The translations under genes were made by a program, and so were the position numbers. The notes under the pieces are model-generated. The model searched no databases, had not been told where the DNA came from, and saw nothing but the letters and a program-made list of their open reading frames with translations. This document shows, piece after piece, positions 11,149 through 21,529 of a stretch of 64,000 nucleotides of DNA (within the stretch, counting starts at the first letter, position 1; each line of letters begins with the position of its first letter). Source of the stretch: Candidula unifasciata (taxonomy: Eukaryota; Mollusca; Gastropoda; Stylommatophora; Geomitridae); contig CAJHNH020000492.1 in assembly GCA_905116865.2 (NCBI GenBank), positions 1-64,000 on the forward strand, written 5' to 3'.

Positions 11149-11505
11149 GGCTATCTTCCGAATAACGGTCACAAATTATCGAGGCAGAAAAAAACCTAAC
11201 AGGGCCTCAGTCATGTGTCAATTGCGCACTTCTGGCGACTTCCGCCACCGCCGAGGGTATCCCGCACGCCGCTCAGCGGCGTGGATTGGGGCTAAACTAG
11301 ATGGCTGGGACTCACGAGCAGCAGTTACCGCATTTCCTGCAGCTGCCTTCATTTTATTTACTCGTGAGTCCCAGCCCCAATCCACGCGGCGTGGGGGATA
11401 CACTCCGAGATGGTGGTATAGTCCCCGGAAGTGAGCAACTGACTGACGCCCTGTTAGGGTATATTTTCTGCCTCGATAATTTGGGACCATTATTCGGAAG
11501 AAGCC
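11149..11505. mobile_element. MITE-K, foldback element with 8-bp duplication
   Basis: Perfect 8-bp target duplication CATAATCC at 11141-11148 and 11506-11513. The 357-bp element folds on itself almost completely: left GGCTATCTTCCGAATAA pairs with right TTATTCGGAAGAAGCC, and the arms continue through GTGGATTGGGGCT and CTGGGACTCACGAG to a short centre near 11330. No reading frame of note. An 8-bp duplication with GG-starting ends would suit a Merlin-like origin; that is inference. Confidence 0.85.
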
Positions 11506-11513
11506 CATAATCC

Positions 11514-12100
11514 TAAGCAGCGATTTTATATATATACACACACACACAATTTATAACGTACTAACAATGCCAAACCTCAAAATACTTATGCAAAGTTGCA
11601 ACATGTATAAAACGTACCAAAACACTGGACGTGGTACCAGAAGTATAGTTGTGCTCCGTAAAGGTCAAATAGCACAAAATATGTGTACGAAAGTACCAAC
11701 TTCGACAGCCCTGTCTATGGCAAGCCCGACACGCGAGGACTTAATGTAGCCCCGAAGCTGCTCAACGGTTGCCCCACTTCGACTCCCCTAGAAATCCCCA
11801 CGTTGACCTACTATCGATGCGACCCCGCGCCAGGGGTGGACCGTTGGTATCGGGGAAAAATGGGTATTTCCTGCACTTTAACCTCTCAGGTTTGGCGAAA
11901 TATTTCTAGGAAATTGGGCAAACCGGAGCAGAAATGAATTGGGGAGGTTTGTCGCGATCTGTGTAAATAAAATATTCGTGTTTTATTTCATGTGTAACAC
12001 TCGGGGTGCTGGGGTGTTGATGGGTAACCGAACTGTTGTTACCAGGTGGGTTTCTAGACCGACCCTTTTCCACGCATTTAAGCGTACTTTGGGCTTCACC
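11514..12100. other. Unassigned stretch
   Basis: Contains an 84-codon frame (11683-11937) that I do not recognise and which has no coding support. Otherwise no feature. Confidence 0.5.
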
Positions 12101-12102
12101 TA

Positions 12103-12305
12103 TTTTTTTTAGACCAATCGGCACTTGGTGGGTGATGTTGTCAGCATCACGCAGCCCGCCTTTACTTCCCAGGACTGCACTTGGTACCCCCTCAAGGCTA
12201 AGTCGACCTGAGAGTCAAGATAATTTTTTTTTCTCAAAATTCCAGCTCCATCAGGATCGAACCCACAACCTTCCGATCCACAGGCCGGCGTCTAGCCGGC
12301 AACAA
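12103..12305 (-). mobile_element. SINE-B copy
   Basis: Minus-strand SINE-B with B-box complement GGATCGAACCCAC, GAGAGTCAAGATAA body and the GACCAATCGGCACTTGGTGG 3' region. The first bases of the head and the last part of the 3' region are missing. Confidence 0.82.
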
Positions 12306-12374
12306 CAATGGTCCCAAATGAGTAAAACCTGCATGTGTGTACGAAATGTTAAGGAAACCTGGAGCGAAATTTTA

Positions 12375-12640
12375 AAAAGCTTTCGAACTTCTTCTTTTTT
12401 TCTCCTCTTCTTCTCCTCCTGCATTCATCATCATCAAGTGCCTTACCAGCTGGCGTAGGCGTTCATGCATCTCCACAGATCTGAGTCTTTGGTGTTCTGA
12501 ATCAATTTCACTGATGACATTTCTCCATGTCACTGTCTTCAATCTCTCAGCCGTTACGATATTTTCCAGTGCTTTTTTTCTCATCACATAACCAAAACAC
12601 TTCTGCTTTCGCCTAGTAAACAAAACCAAAAAAAAAAAAA
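12375..12640 (-). mobile_element. LINE C-terminal remnant (NAYARK type)
   Basis: An open minus frame reads RKQKCFGYVMRKKALENIVT, RLKTVTWRNVISEIDSEHQR and RLRQLVRHLMMMN. GYVMRKKALENIV is the GHVMRR-LENIV block of non-LTR C-termini. It resembles 2505-2770. The tail on the minus strand becomes GAAGAGGAG-rich. Confidence 0.75.
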
Positions 12641-12859
12641 AAGGCGCTTGGAACGTTGTGTTGTGGTTTTTAGCTAGGCTGCAAAATCGGCACCTTTAGG
12701 CCCAATACACAACCGATTCCAACAAATCATTAACAATAAGTCAGCTTTTACGGCATGGTTAATAAGGGGTCGACCCCCCCCCCCCCGACCACCCCATGGC
12801 GACGAATCTTCAGAGAGCAGGACAAATTGACCACTGCCATTTCAGCACAATAGTTACTT

Positions 12860-12935
12860 CCTTTCGGCGTTCATTGGATGTAAACTTGGTGCACATCCGT
12901 TTTACATATCTGGCTTATCTGTAAGATAAAACTGT
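12860..12935 (-). mobile_element. SINE-E fragment
   Basis: Short match to the GTGCACATCCGTTTTACA / GATCTGGCTTATYTGT part of SINE-E. Confidence 0.5.
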
Positions 12936-13001
12936 CAGCTGAGCTGCAGGGATAAAACTCTTAAATGTAGCTACTTGACTCGCTCTCCTTCTTTACTTAC
13001 A

Positions 13002-13240
13002 GATCAAAGGAAAGCCTTCTTTACTTAGAGATCAGTGGAAAGCCTTCTTTACTTACAGATCAATGGAAAGCCTTCTTTACTTACAGATCAATGGAAAGCC
13101 TTCTTTACTTACAGATCAATGGAAAGCCTTCTTTACTTACAGATCAATGGAAAGCCTTCTTTACTTAGAGATCAGTGGAAAGCCTTCTTTACTTACAGAT
13201 CAATGGAAAGCCTTCTTTACTTAGAGATCAGTGGAAAGCT
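13002..13240. repeat. 28-bp minisatellite
   Basis: Eight or so units of 28 bp containing AAAGCCTTCTTTACTTACAG, alternating ACAGATCAATGG and AGAGATCAGTGG endings. Confidence 0.95.
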
Positions 13241-13410
13241 GTGAAGCCTGTAGAACAGGCACGTTAAACTGGCAGCCTGCGGGGCACATTCGGCCCTCTG
13301 AAAGCAAAACATGCGGCCCGCACAAAGTAAAACATTCTGCAATAATTTTTACAAAATGATTTCAAGGGAAGACTCTCATTCTGACACATCTGTTTTAGAA
13401 TATAAGCTCT

Positions 13411-13632
13411 CCCTCTCTCTTTCTTTCTTTCTCTCTCTCTCTCTCTCTCTCTCAAGCCGAGAGCAAGAAAGTCAGGGTACTATACTGTGTGCTCAGCGCT
13501 GAATTTGTGAAAAGCCCTCTCTCCTCCTCCTCCTCCCCACCCCAAATGACAGTACAATAAGGGCCTGATATTAAACAGGTCAACGGAAACCTATAGATTT
13601 TAATCTCTCTCTCTCTCTCTCTCTCTCTCTAA
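13411..13632. repeat. Two (CT)n microsatellites
   Basis: CT/CTTT run at 13411-13455 and pure CT run at 13604-13630, separated by about 150 bp of plain sequence. Confidence 0.9.
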
Positions 13633-13929
13633 ATACAAGACAATAAGACGGGGAAGATATCTCGTCGGTGTGTTTGTCTGTATGACCAGGACACGACTAA
13701 GCTTAAAATAGATAATTAAAAAACAACGAAATGGAATTTAAAAAAAATATGCGACAGAAAAAAAAAAAATACCCATAGGCCGACCGCCCTAGTAAGGCTT
13801 AGGACGGAAAAATAGTTTGATCTCGGGGCTTCACTCCCAACTAAGGTTTCTCTGAATCGACTACTGTCTACCACTGACTCTACAGAGAGAAGTTTTACTG
13901 CTGGGTGCAGAATGGGGATACATGGATTG

Positions 13930-14560
13930 GGTTGACAGAAAGAAGGAGAGGGAGAGAGAGAAAGAGAACGAGAGAGAAAAAGAGAGAGACAGACAGGGTA
14001 GACAGCAAGAAGGAGAAGAAAGACATATACACAGACAAACAGGGCAGATAGGAAGAAGGACATGGAGAGAGAACGAGAGAGACAGCCATGATAGACAGCA
14101 GGGAGAGGGACAAATGGAAAATGAGATAGACAGATGGACAGGACAGATAGCAAAGAGAGGGAGAGAAAACGAGAGAGACAGACAGGGCAGACAGAAAGAA
14201 AGAGAGAGAGAGAACGAGAGAGAGAGTGAGTGAGAGAGACAGATATACAGACAGGGCAGATAGTATAAAGGAGAGGGAGAGAACGAGAGAGAGAGAACGA
14301 GAGAGACATACACAGACAGGGCAGATAGTATTAAGGAAAGAGAGAGAACGAGAGAGAGAGAGAACGAGAGAGAGAGAACGAGAGAGACAGATATACAGAC
14401 AGGGCAGATAGTATAAAGGAGAGGGAGAGAACGAGAGAGAGAGAGAACGAGAGAGAGAGCGAGAGAGACAGATATACAGACAGGGCAGATAGTATTATGG
14501 AGAGGGAGATAGAGCGAACGAGAGATAGACAAGGCAGAAAGCAAAAGGAGAGAGCGACAT
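13930..14560. repeat. Purine-rich GAGA minisatellite
   Basis: Irregular GAGAGAGAACGAGAGAGACA units with a recurring ACAGGGCAGATAGTATWAAGG spacer about every 60-90 bp. Frames on both strands through it are artefacts of composition. Confidence 0.92.
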
Positions 14561-14604
14561 AAAGACAGACCTATGTTTAAAAAAAAAAAATCAGCACTTG
14601 TGAA

Positions 14605-14692
14605 CTGAATGAATGACGCATCCGCGAAACGAACCCACGACCTTCACAGTGCGAGGCAAACGTCTTGACCACATCGCCTTGGACAGCTCCAA
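14605..14692 (-). mobile_element. tRNA-like SINE head
   Basis: The minus strand reads GGCGATGTGGTCAAGACG (A-box region) and GTGGGTTCGTTTCGC (B-box) about 30 nt apart, as in a tRNA. It lacks a foldable 3' acceptor, so I read it as a SINE remnant rather than a tRNA gene. Confidence 0.55.
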
Positions 14693-14846
14693 AGAAAGAT
14701 GGATAAGAAACCAAAGGATAGCCCCAAAAGAAAGATGGCTGAGAAATTACGGAGTCAGTCTAAGGCTTAGAACTGACCTGGTTCGATCCTAGAACAAGCC
14801 AGACAGACACTTATTTGGCTTCCATTGTCCGATATATGTATTTAGA

Positions 14847-15153
14847 CAAGCGGTTCTCAACCTGCCGGTCGCGACCTCTTTTTGGGTAGAATGACAGGGG
14901 TCGCCTAAGATCATCGGAAAACACATACTCATTGAAGTTATGAAGGAAAATAATTGTCTGGGGGTCGCCACAGCGTGAGGGAACTGTATTAAAGGGTAGC
15001 CACAACATGAGGGAACTGTATTAAAGGGTCGCCACAACATGAGGGAACTGTATTAAAGGGTCGCCACAACATGAGGGAACTGTATTAAAGGGTCGCCACA
15101 ACATGAGGGAACTGTATTAAAGGGTCCGGCATTAGCAGGGTTGAGAGACACTG
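14847..15153 (+). mobile_element. SPIN-like hAT MITE copy 1, with internal repeat
   Basis: Ends CAAGCGGTTCTCAACCTG and GTTGAGAGACACTG are hAT-type inverted repeats. Inside, GGGGTCGCCTAAGATCATCG, GGAAAACACATA and GAACTGTATTAAAGGGTC match, from memory, the SPIN / OposCharlie-type nonautonomous hAT elements known for horizontal transfer. Flanks TATTTAGA and GATCTAGA agree at 6 of 8 positions, a weak target duplication. A 32-bp unit (GCCACAACATGAGGGAACTG...) is repeated five times at about 14962-15125. No transposase. Confidence 0.78.
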
Positions 15154-15194
15154 ATCTAGAGTAACCGTGTTTGACAAAAAATTTTGCTTTTTTT

Positions 15195-16308
15195 CAAGAA
15201 GAGCAGGCTACAAAGCAAGAAGAGCAGGCTACAAAGCAAGAAGAGCAGGCTACAAAGCAAGAAGAGCGGGCTACAAAGCAAGAAGAGCAGGCTACAAAGC
15301 AAGAAGAGCAGACTACAGAACAAGAAGAGCAGGCTACAAAGCAAGAAGAGCAGGCTACAAAGCAAGAAGAGCAGGCTACAAAGCAAGAAGAGCAGGCTAC
15401 AAAGCAAGAAGAGCAGGCTACAAAGCAAGAAGAGCAGGCTACAAAGCAAGAAGAGCGGGATACAGAGCAAAAAGAGCAGGCTACAGAGCAAAAAGAGCAG
15501 GCTACAGAACAAGAAGGCTACAAAGCAAGAAGAGCAGGCTACAAAGCAAGAAGAGCAGACTACAGAGCAAAAAGAGCAGGCTACAGAACAAGAAGGCTAC
15601 AAAGCAAGAAGAACAGGCTACAAAGTAAGAAGAGCAGGCTACAAAGCAAGAAGAGCAGACTACAGAGCAAAAAGAGCAGGCTACAGAGCAAAAAGAGCAG
15701 GCTACAGAGCAAAAAGAGCAGGCTACAGAACAAGAAGGCTACAAAGCAAGAAGAGCAGGCTACAAAGCAAGAAGAGCAGGCTACAGAGCAAAAAGAGCAG
15801 GCTACAAAGCAAAAAGAGCAGGCTACAGAACAAGAAGGCTACAAAGCAAGAAGAGCAGGCTACAAAGCAAGAAGAGCAGACTACAGAGCAAAAAGAGCAT
15901 GCTACAGAGCAAAAAGAGCAGGCTACAGAACAAGAAGGCTACAAAGCAAGAAGAGCAGGCTACAAAGCAAGAAGAGCAGGATACAGAGCAAAAAGAGCAG
16001 GCTACAAAGCAAAAAGAGCAGGCTACAGAGCAAGAAGAGCAGGCTACAAAGCAAAAAGAGCAGGCTACAGAGCAAAAAGAGCAGGCTACAGAACAAGAAG
16101 GCTACAAAGCAAGAAGAGCAGGCTACAGAGCAAGAAGAGCAGGCTACAAAGCAAGAAGAGCAGGCTACAGAGCAAGAAGAGCAGGCTACAAAGCAAGAAG
16201 AACAGACTACAAAGCAAGAAGCGCAGGCTACAAAGTAAGAAGAAAGAAGAGCAGGCTACAAATCAAGAAGCGTAGGCTACAAAGCAAGAAGAGCAGGCTA
16301 CAAAGAAG
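15195..16308. repeat. 21-bp minisatellite with 16-bp variants
   Basis: About 52 units based on GCAAGAAGAGCAGGCTACAAA. Shortened 16-bp units (GAACAAGAAGGCTAC) occur near 15505, 15586, 15728, 15829, 15928 and 16087 and shift the frame, so a single 'protein' changes between EEQATKQ, KSRLQSK and RAGYKAR heptads. The unit has no stop in any plus frame, so the 355- and 363-codon frames are not evidence of a gene. Confidence 0.97.
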
Positions 16309-16309
16309 C

Positions 16310-17060
16310 CGACCAAGAAAGAGATTGGTAGAGTGGGGGAGGGGGGAACTACCTTATGCATTTACTGCGTGTGCATATTCCTGGATTCTGGCGGGACTAA
16401 CTGTACGTTCACCAGTTTTTCACATGGGACAGTGAGGGACATTTTTATTTGAATTTCACTGTCACGGGAACGGAGTAAATATGAGGTGACCCGACTGCAG
16501 CGAAGCTGAAGCCTCCACTACTGCGACATGGTGTAAACAGAGATCTCTTGACGTTATTCCGCAGGGGAGCATCTACAGCAGGAGTCCACCGTTAATCACA
16601 GGTATACCGAACCCGTTTTTCGCTTTCTGTCCGCGCGTTGGCGATATACAGGCTAGCACCTGTCCTATTCATCCTTTTGAAAGAAATTTGTCGCCAGGGA
16701 CACAGATGAGTACCATTTATTTTGTACATTAGAGTTCTATGTAGTCACTTCATAGTTAGAGCATATTTGTGTATTGTGTTGTTCTTTATGTGCCGATGAA
16801 GGCTAATCGCCGCAACGTCCTTTTTGTGTGTGTTTATTGTGATTGATTTTGTAAAGCTAACAAACTATTTGTTTTTTCTTACCTCCCTTTTTCTCTTCCT
16901 TATAAATTCCTGCCCCTTTAAAAACGTTAATCAGCAGAAGATACCTCGTCGACAATTGCTTCGGCCCATTAACTCCTAGACAACTTCAGAGTGTGGCCAA
17001 CCTGGGTCATGACTCCCAGGCCTCGATCTTCTTTCTCCTGCTGCACTTTACCGGATGTTT
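16310..17060. other. Unassigned stretch
   Basis: No coding or repeat call. At 16793-16818 the sequence CCGATGA ... GCCGCAAC resembles a damaged hammerhead ribozyme core (see findings). Confidence 0.45.
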
Positions 17061-17062
17061 TC

Positions 17063-17152
17063 GGACAGGGACAAGACGAAAATGGCGACTTTTCAACGGG
17101 CACTGTGAGATTCGAAGTTATATATATATGTGTGTGTATGTATGTATTGTCG
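17063..17152 (+). repeat. Local duplication, left member
   Basis: Segment beginning GACAGGGACAAGACGAAAAT and running to a TATA/TGTG stretch. It matches 17428-17502 at roughly 85-90%. The two members flank a SINE-D insertion. Confidence 0.8.
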
Positions 17153-17156
17153 ACCA

Positions 17157-17388
17157 GTCGGCTCTGTGGCTAAGTCGATGCGAACGCTTCGTAATGCCGG
17201 GGTGCCGGGTTCGATCCCAGCTGCGGGCTATGCGCCTTGCGTTGATTTCGACAGTGGCATCAGGGGGCCGACCGTCCAGAGAGCAATGGCAAACTACTGG
17301 ACGTAAATTTGCCTAGAGAAACCACACAACAGCCAGGGGCTGCTGGGGTTGGTTCTGCAACGTCCTGTAAAGGATACGCAACTAACCA
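17157..17388 (+). mobile_element. SINE-D, full length with 11-bp duplication
   Basis: Perfect 11-bp target duplication ATTGTCGACCA at 17146-17156 and 17389-17399. The head GTCGGCTCTGTGGCTAAGTC holds an A-box-like TGGCTAAGTCG and a perfect B-box GGTTCGATCCC, so it is tRNA-derived. The body includes TTTCGACAGTGGCATC, GCAATGGCAAACTACTGGAC and GTCCTGTAAAGGATACGC. It ends ACTAACCA, like the 3' ends of RNH-LINE copies. This is the reference copy for five copies in the window. Confidence 0.9.
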
Positions 17389-17427
17389 ATTGTCGACCAA
17401 GTGACAAGCTCACGGTTGGCTAATCAG

Positions 17428-17502
17428 ACAGGGACAAGACAAAAATGGTGACTTTTGAACGGGTACTGTGAGAGTCGAAGTTAGATAGATGTATTGTCGC
17501 TG
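17428..17502 (+). repeat. Local duplication, right member
   Basis: Second member of the duplication described at 17063-17152, starting GACAGGGACAAGACAAAAAT and ending GATGTATTGTCG. Confidence 0.8.
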
Positions 17503-17504
17503 CG

Positions 17505-17955
17505 GTAGGTAGCCCATTAGATCAGTCGGCTACCTTAACGACCAAACTGCACTCAAATCCAGCAGAAAGTGCACTGGTGCCGACACTCACAAATGTATGC
17601 TAGATTCGCCAATATGCAGAATATAATGTCAGAGTTGCCAGTTGGGAAGAATAGTAGGCGGAATATCAAGGGTGGCCGCCATGAATATCTAACTGCATGT
17701 TCAAGTTGCCGCCTTCAGCTGCTCAATAAAAGATGGTAGCTTGTTGTTGTTGAGACATAGCCACGTGCAGGGAACGCCAGAACCACGGCCTTATATCTAA
17801 AGATGGCCGTGGCCAGAACAAAGAAAACAGTGGGTTCGTTCCCTGTTATCAATGTTCCTGGAAAAGGGGAGGGGGGAGACAAGCTCAAGCCTGAATTATA
17901 TGCTTAATAATGACAATAACAATAATATATATACTTATTCATGTGTGTGTATGTG
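17505..17955. other. Unassigned stretch
   Basis: Plain sequence between the duplication and SINE-B; a weak tRNA-like string near 17510-17580 was not strong enough to call. Confidence 0.45.
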
Positions 17956-17957
17956 CG

Positions 17958-18245
17958 TGTGCGCCGCCGTGGCGCAGCGGTTAGAGGTTCGCCTATGGAT
18001 CGGAAGGGTGTGGGTTGGTTTGGGTCCTGATGTAAACACATTTTTTTCTCTTCTTAAAAAATTACCTCGGCTTCCAGGTTGACCCAGCTCTTTGAGTGGG
18101 TACTAGGTATAGTCCTGGGAAGTAAAGACGGCCGGGGTAATATTAACCACAAAACCAACCGAGTGCCGATTTGCCTACAAAATATAGGTCTAGCCATATT
18201 TGACCACTACACAAAGAGTGGACAAGTGTCCCTTACTATAATTAT
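17958..18245 (+). mobile_element. SINE-B copy
   Basis: Head GCGCCGCCGTGGCGCAGCGG with A-box TGGCGCAGCGGTTAG and B-box-like GGGTTGGTTTGGGTCC; body CGGCTTCCAGGTTGACCCAG, GGGAAGTAAAGACGGCCGG and AAAATATAGGTCTAGCC. It ends in an AT-rich tail. Confidence 0.85.
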
Positions 18246-18304
18246 ATATTTATTTATTTATATACATACATACACATATATATATTTGTGAAGAATGTTC
18301 GTAG

Positions 18305-18490
18305 TACTTTCATTTTAGCTCACCCCAAACAAAAGAACCCCCGAGATCCCCGGAAAAGTCCAATATTATAGGGTTGTTACGTTTTGTTATAAACACAGGG
18401 TAACTCTAACCCTAACCCCCCTATAATATTGAACTTTCCTGGCGATTCTGGGGTTCCTGTGTTTGGGGTGAGCTCAAAGGAAAGTTCCGC
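18305..18490. mobile_element. MITE-I copy 1, palindromic
   Basis: Near-complete inverted repeat: TAGCTCACCCCAAACA on the left pairs with TGTTTGGGGTGAGCT on the right, and TCCAATATTATAGGG pairs with CCCTATAATATTGAA. CTAACCCTAACCCC near the middle belongs to the element and is not telomeric. Other copies are at 56848-57045 and 57128-57300. Confidence 0.8.
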
Positions 18491-20570
18491 GCTAATCTGA
18501 AACCTGTCTAAGTGTGACAATACGCTCGGTGACTACAGAATGTCTTTCCTTAACCTACTTTTATTCCTTTGTGTTTCGAAGTATACAGAGATAAATGGAT
18601 TTGGGTACATCCTTAATCTAAGTAGGCGAAGTGAACAAACATTTAATTTTCCTGGACTAAAACACTAAAACTTTTTCCCAGATGTAAAGTGTTAAGGTAG
18701 TCTTTGTGACGCCTGTGATTCTAACTAGCCCAGACTTACTGTCTGCAGATTTGCACACCATCTGTTGGTGTCAGATATTTATCTCCTAGCCAGACCATTA
18801 GGAGTAGATAACTCCGGCTAATTGTGTTTAATTCCCCCTGAGGTTACCTAAACTGGAGTGCCGGTCAGATCGTCAATATTGACACAGGGAACCCAAAGTG
18901 TGGGCACAAGAATTGACAAAGTCTGATTTTATTGTGATGACAGGTGAAGTAGACTGGAGGTGTGACTTGGCCTATTAGCTTTGACCAGCTTAATTGAACC
19001 TGTAGAAAGTGACCGTGGGAATTTAAACAAGTGTTGTACAGCCCTGACTGACAGCGAATAAACTTACCCACAGGGAGGAGCTGTGATATCCTTGAATGAG
19101 AATGATTTTAGGCGTAATGTAGGAGGAGCTTAATAAAAGTTATAAAGGGGTGAACTCTAGGTCTGGTAAATGAGACTCTGTCAAGCACATGCCATCTGTT
19201 GGGCTTAACCTAAGCTTGAGACAGAACTTTTGGCATTGTGGTTTCATTTTCCAGGTAAGAACGAAATTAGTTTCAAAACCTTAATTTCCTGATAGAAATA
19301 TAACTGTCTTTTTGCTCAAGTGTGTGTCTTCATCACTTTGTAATACTCCTAGGCGGACATTTCTTCATTCTCGTAGGGCACTGTCACATTGCTTTATTTC
19401 CTATTTGAGAGTGTCATGATTTTTTTTTTTTTTTTTTTTGTGCACATGTGTTTCAATGTTGTAAAACTTAAATGTTGATGTTACCATTGAAATTTAATGA
19501 ACTATCATAATTTTGAAATCACAAGCGTGAAGATAACTTTGGCAATCTTGTCACGTGTGGTTAATGTGAATCTGTATTACATACAGCTAACACACTGAAA
19601 TGTGTTTAACTCTCGGGAGGCTAATGTGGAGATTGATCCCGGAGAGTAAATCCACGAGATTTGTTATTTGATTCGCCTCAGAACTATTGTTAGCATTCTG
19701 GGCGCGTCCATTGTTCCAAGCATGGATTCCAGAACTTGTTCTGTCTGACTGATTGTCATTTTGAGTCTGTACGAGATATGGCACCTGACGTAGAAGACTT
19801 GATTATCATTACAGGACTTGTGTAGAGGAAGGCAGTAAATGTAACGGGTGGAATGTGAGACATAAGCCCTTCCAAATTGGACAGGAGTGAATGTGAACAT
19901 GAGGGAGAGATGAAATTTTTTATTTAAATAAACATGCTTGATGTTATTATAATATACATGCTTAGTGTACACCTAGAGCAGATACTACAGATATGCGCTT
20001 GTTTCTTTATCACAGTTCCCACATTGGGCAGGGACTAGTAGGCATCCATTCTTTGTCGACAGTCTGAGTGTAACAACCTGCTTGAAAGCAGTGAGGACGA
20101 CAAACTGGAAAAGATAGGCAGGGTCTCAAGCCGAGAACTGTCCAAAGGTTGTTTCTTTACAATTACATTGATGATTTCATTATTCACATCACTTCAACTC
20201 TACTAGCCTAAACAAGTTCATTTTAATTTCGATTTATTCAAATAAATCATGTTTGGTGTTGTTACAAAATAGTTGAGTAAATTGTGTACTTAGGTTCAAG
20301 TGTCTTTGTGCATATTAGTTTACTTCAGCTAACAAATATTTAAATCACTTGATGGGGGCTTTTAAGTAATGCCAGGAGAGGAGAACAGTCGGAGGGGTTA
20401 ACTGTGTATCTGGATTATATAACAGTGGGTTTATCCTGATATCTATCTATCCCTTCTCCTACTCCTGTGGATACAAGTACAGCAACTTTCATTTCATGGA
20501 ACGAGCCACTCGCTGTTTTCTTGGCTATCCAGGACTGTCTAGGATCAACATAGCTTAGATAATAGTCCAG
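18491..20570. other. Longest stretch without a recognised repeat
   Basis: About 2 kb of AT-rich, mostly unique-looking sequence. It contains a TATA-like ATAAAAGTTATAAAGG at 19132-19147, a strong donor-like CCAG/GTAAGA at 19251-19260 and a pyrimidine-rich acceptor-like CTTTATCACAG ending near 20015. I see no coding exon. A poly-T run is at 19422-19439. Confidence 0.45.
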
Positions 20571-20574
20571 TTTC

Positions 20575-20690
20575 TCACGTGGGTGGGCATTGTTAAGGTT
20601 CAAACCCACACCCTCACTATATCAGTGTATTTACCCACGTGGGCGCGCGACACTAAGCCACACCGAGCGTAACTGCGCGCGTCGAACATG
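20575..20690 (-). mobile_element. tRNA-like sequence
   Basis: The minus strand has TGTGGCTTAGTGTCGCGCG (A-box-like) and GTGGGTTTGAACC (B-box) about 50 nt apart. No matching acceptor stem is visible, so this looks like a SINE head, not a tRNA gene. Confidence 0.4.
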
Positions 20691-21264
20691 TCATAGTCAT
20701 GTGAAAAATACTGACCAATGAATAAAACAGCACGAGTTTATCGCCAGAAGATTGATAGATGATGGCTCTCAACGCTCATAGCCTGAGACTGTGGGATCGA
20801 GATGCCTGAGTTCAGTTGGGTCGAGTCAAACGCGGACATCATGGCGTATTCCCATACACGCTCTGTCCTCATCCCCAGCAGCCAGCGAAGCGGTGCGACG
20901 CCCCTGACATACCTGCATACGCTGCTATTTTCAACAAGGTCGTGCAGAAAACAAACGTTTTTAAAAGCAGGGGGCAGATCTCCATGTTGACCTGGTGCGT
21001 CTCGCGTGGTCGGAATGAGCAGCTAAAGGTCAAATGTCACTGAAGTTTATCACAAGAAGTTGAATGCTAACGAAATGGTTACTAAAAATGTTCACATTTG
21101 CTGAACTGAACACGAAAAGGCCACAATCTGTCGCACGCTGCAAGACAGTATAATGAACTTGTCAAATGTTACCAGTCATGATCTTCTTCTGCATTCGCAT
21201 TTGATAGGGCGGTTTGGTAGGCTGTGCTGTGATTTACAGCAAGGCTGTGACATCTGCGCCTTTT

Positions 21265-21376
21265 GGCCCATCGATTTCAGCAAACCCCTAATTATTCGCC
21301 CTTTACGACACGCTTGTTGGCAGATGGAGCATTTGACGCCCCCCCCCCCCCGCCCCCCCCCCCCCCCCCCCCCCCG
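21265..21376 (-). mobile_element. SINE-E fragment followed by poly-C
   Basis: CCTAATTATTCGCCCTTTAC and ACACGCTTGTTGGCAG match the middle of SINE-E. A C-run interrupted by a single G at 21340-21376 replaces the rest. Confidence 0.5.
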
Positions 21377-21529
21377 AAATAGGACCCCGGTACTTAGATG
21401 TGGAGAATATATAAATTAAAAGTTCAATGTTACTTGCGTGTGTATCACCAAAAGCCCAATAGAGAAGCAACGAGTAGTGAAACCATAAAATAGGATGCGC
21501 ATTTTACAAAATACTGAATGCAATCTTTC

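Noticed and set aside
11683..11937. 84-codon frame
   Set aside because: No family recognised, no conserved motif and no support beyond length.
13245..13345. Possible hAT end (CAGCCTGCGGGGCACATTCGG)
   Set aside because: GCGGCCCGC and CATTCGGCC resemble hAT ends, but no matching opposite end or duplication could be found.
13861..14544. Ser/Leu-rich 227-codon minus frame resembling a membrane protein
   Set aside because: It covers GAGA-type purine repeats only.
15171..16275. 355- and 363-codon Lys/Gln-rich plus frames
   Set aside because: The 21-bp unit has no stop in any plus frame and 16-bp units shift the frame, so no one protein is maintained.
17160..17225. Candidate tRNA gene
   Set aside because: It is the head of a SINE-D with an 11-bp target duplication.
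18400..18425. Telomere-like CTAACCCTAACCCC
   Set aside because: It is the inner part of a MITE-I element, and similar GTTAGGG strings occur in other MITE-I and MITE-J copies.
20069..20266. Possible solo LTR bounded by TGTAACAAC and GTTGTTACA
   Set aside because: No 4-6 bp target duplication, no second copy, and no primer-binding or polypurine tract.
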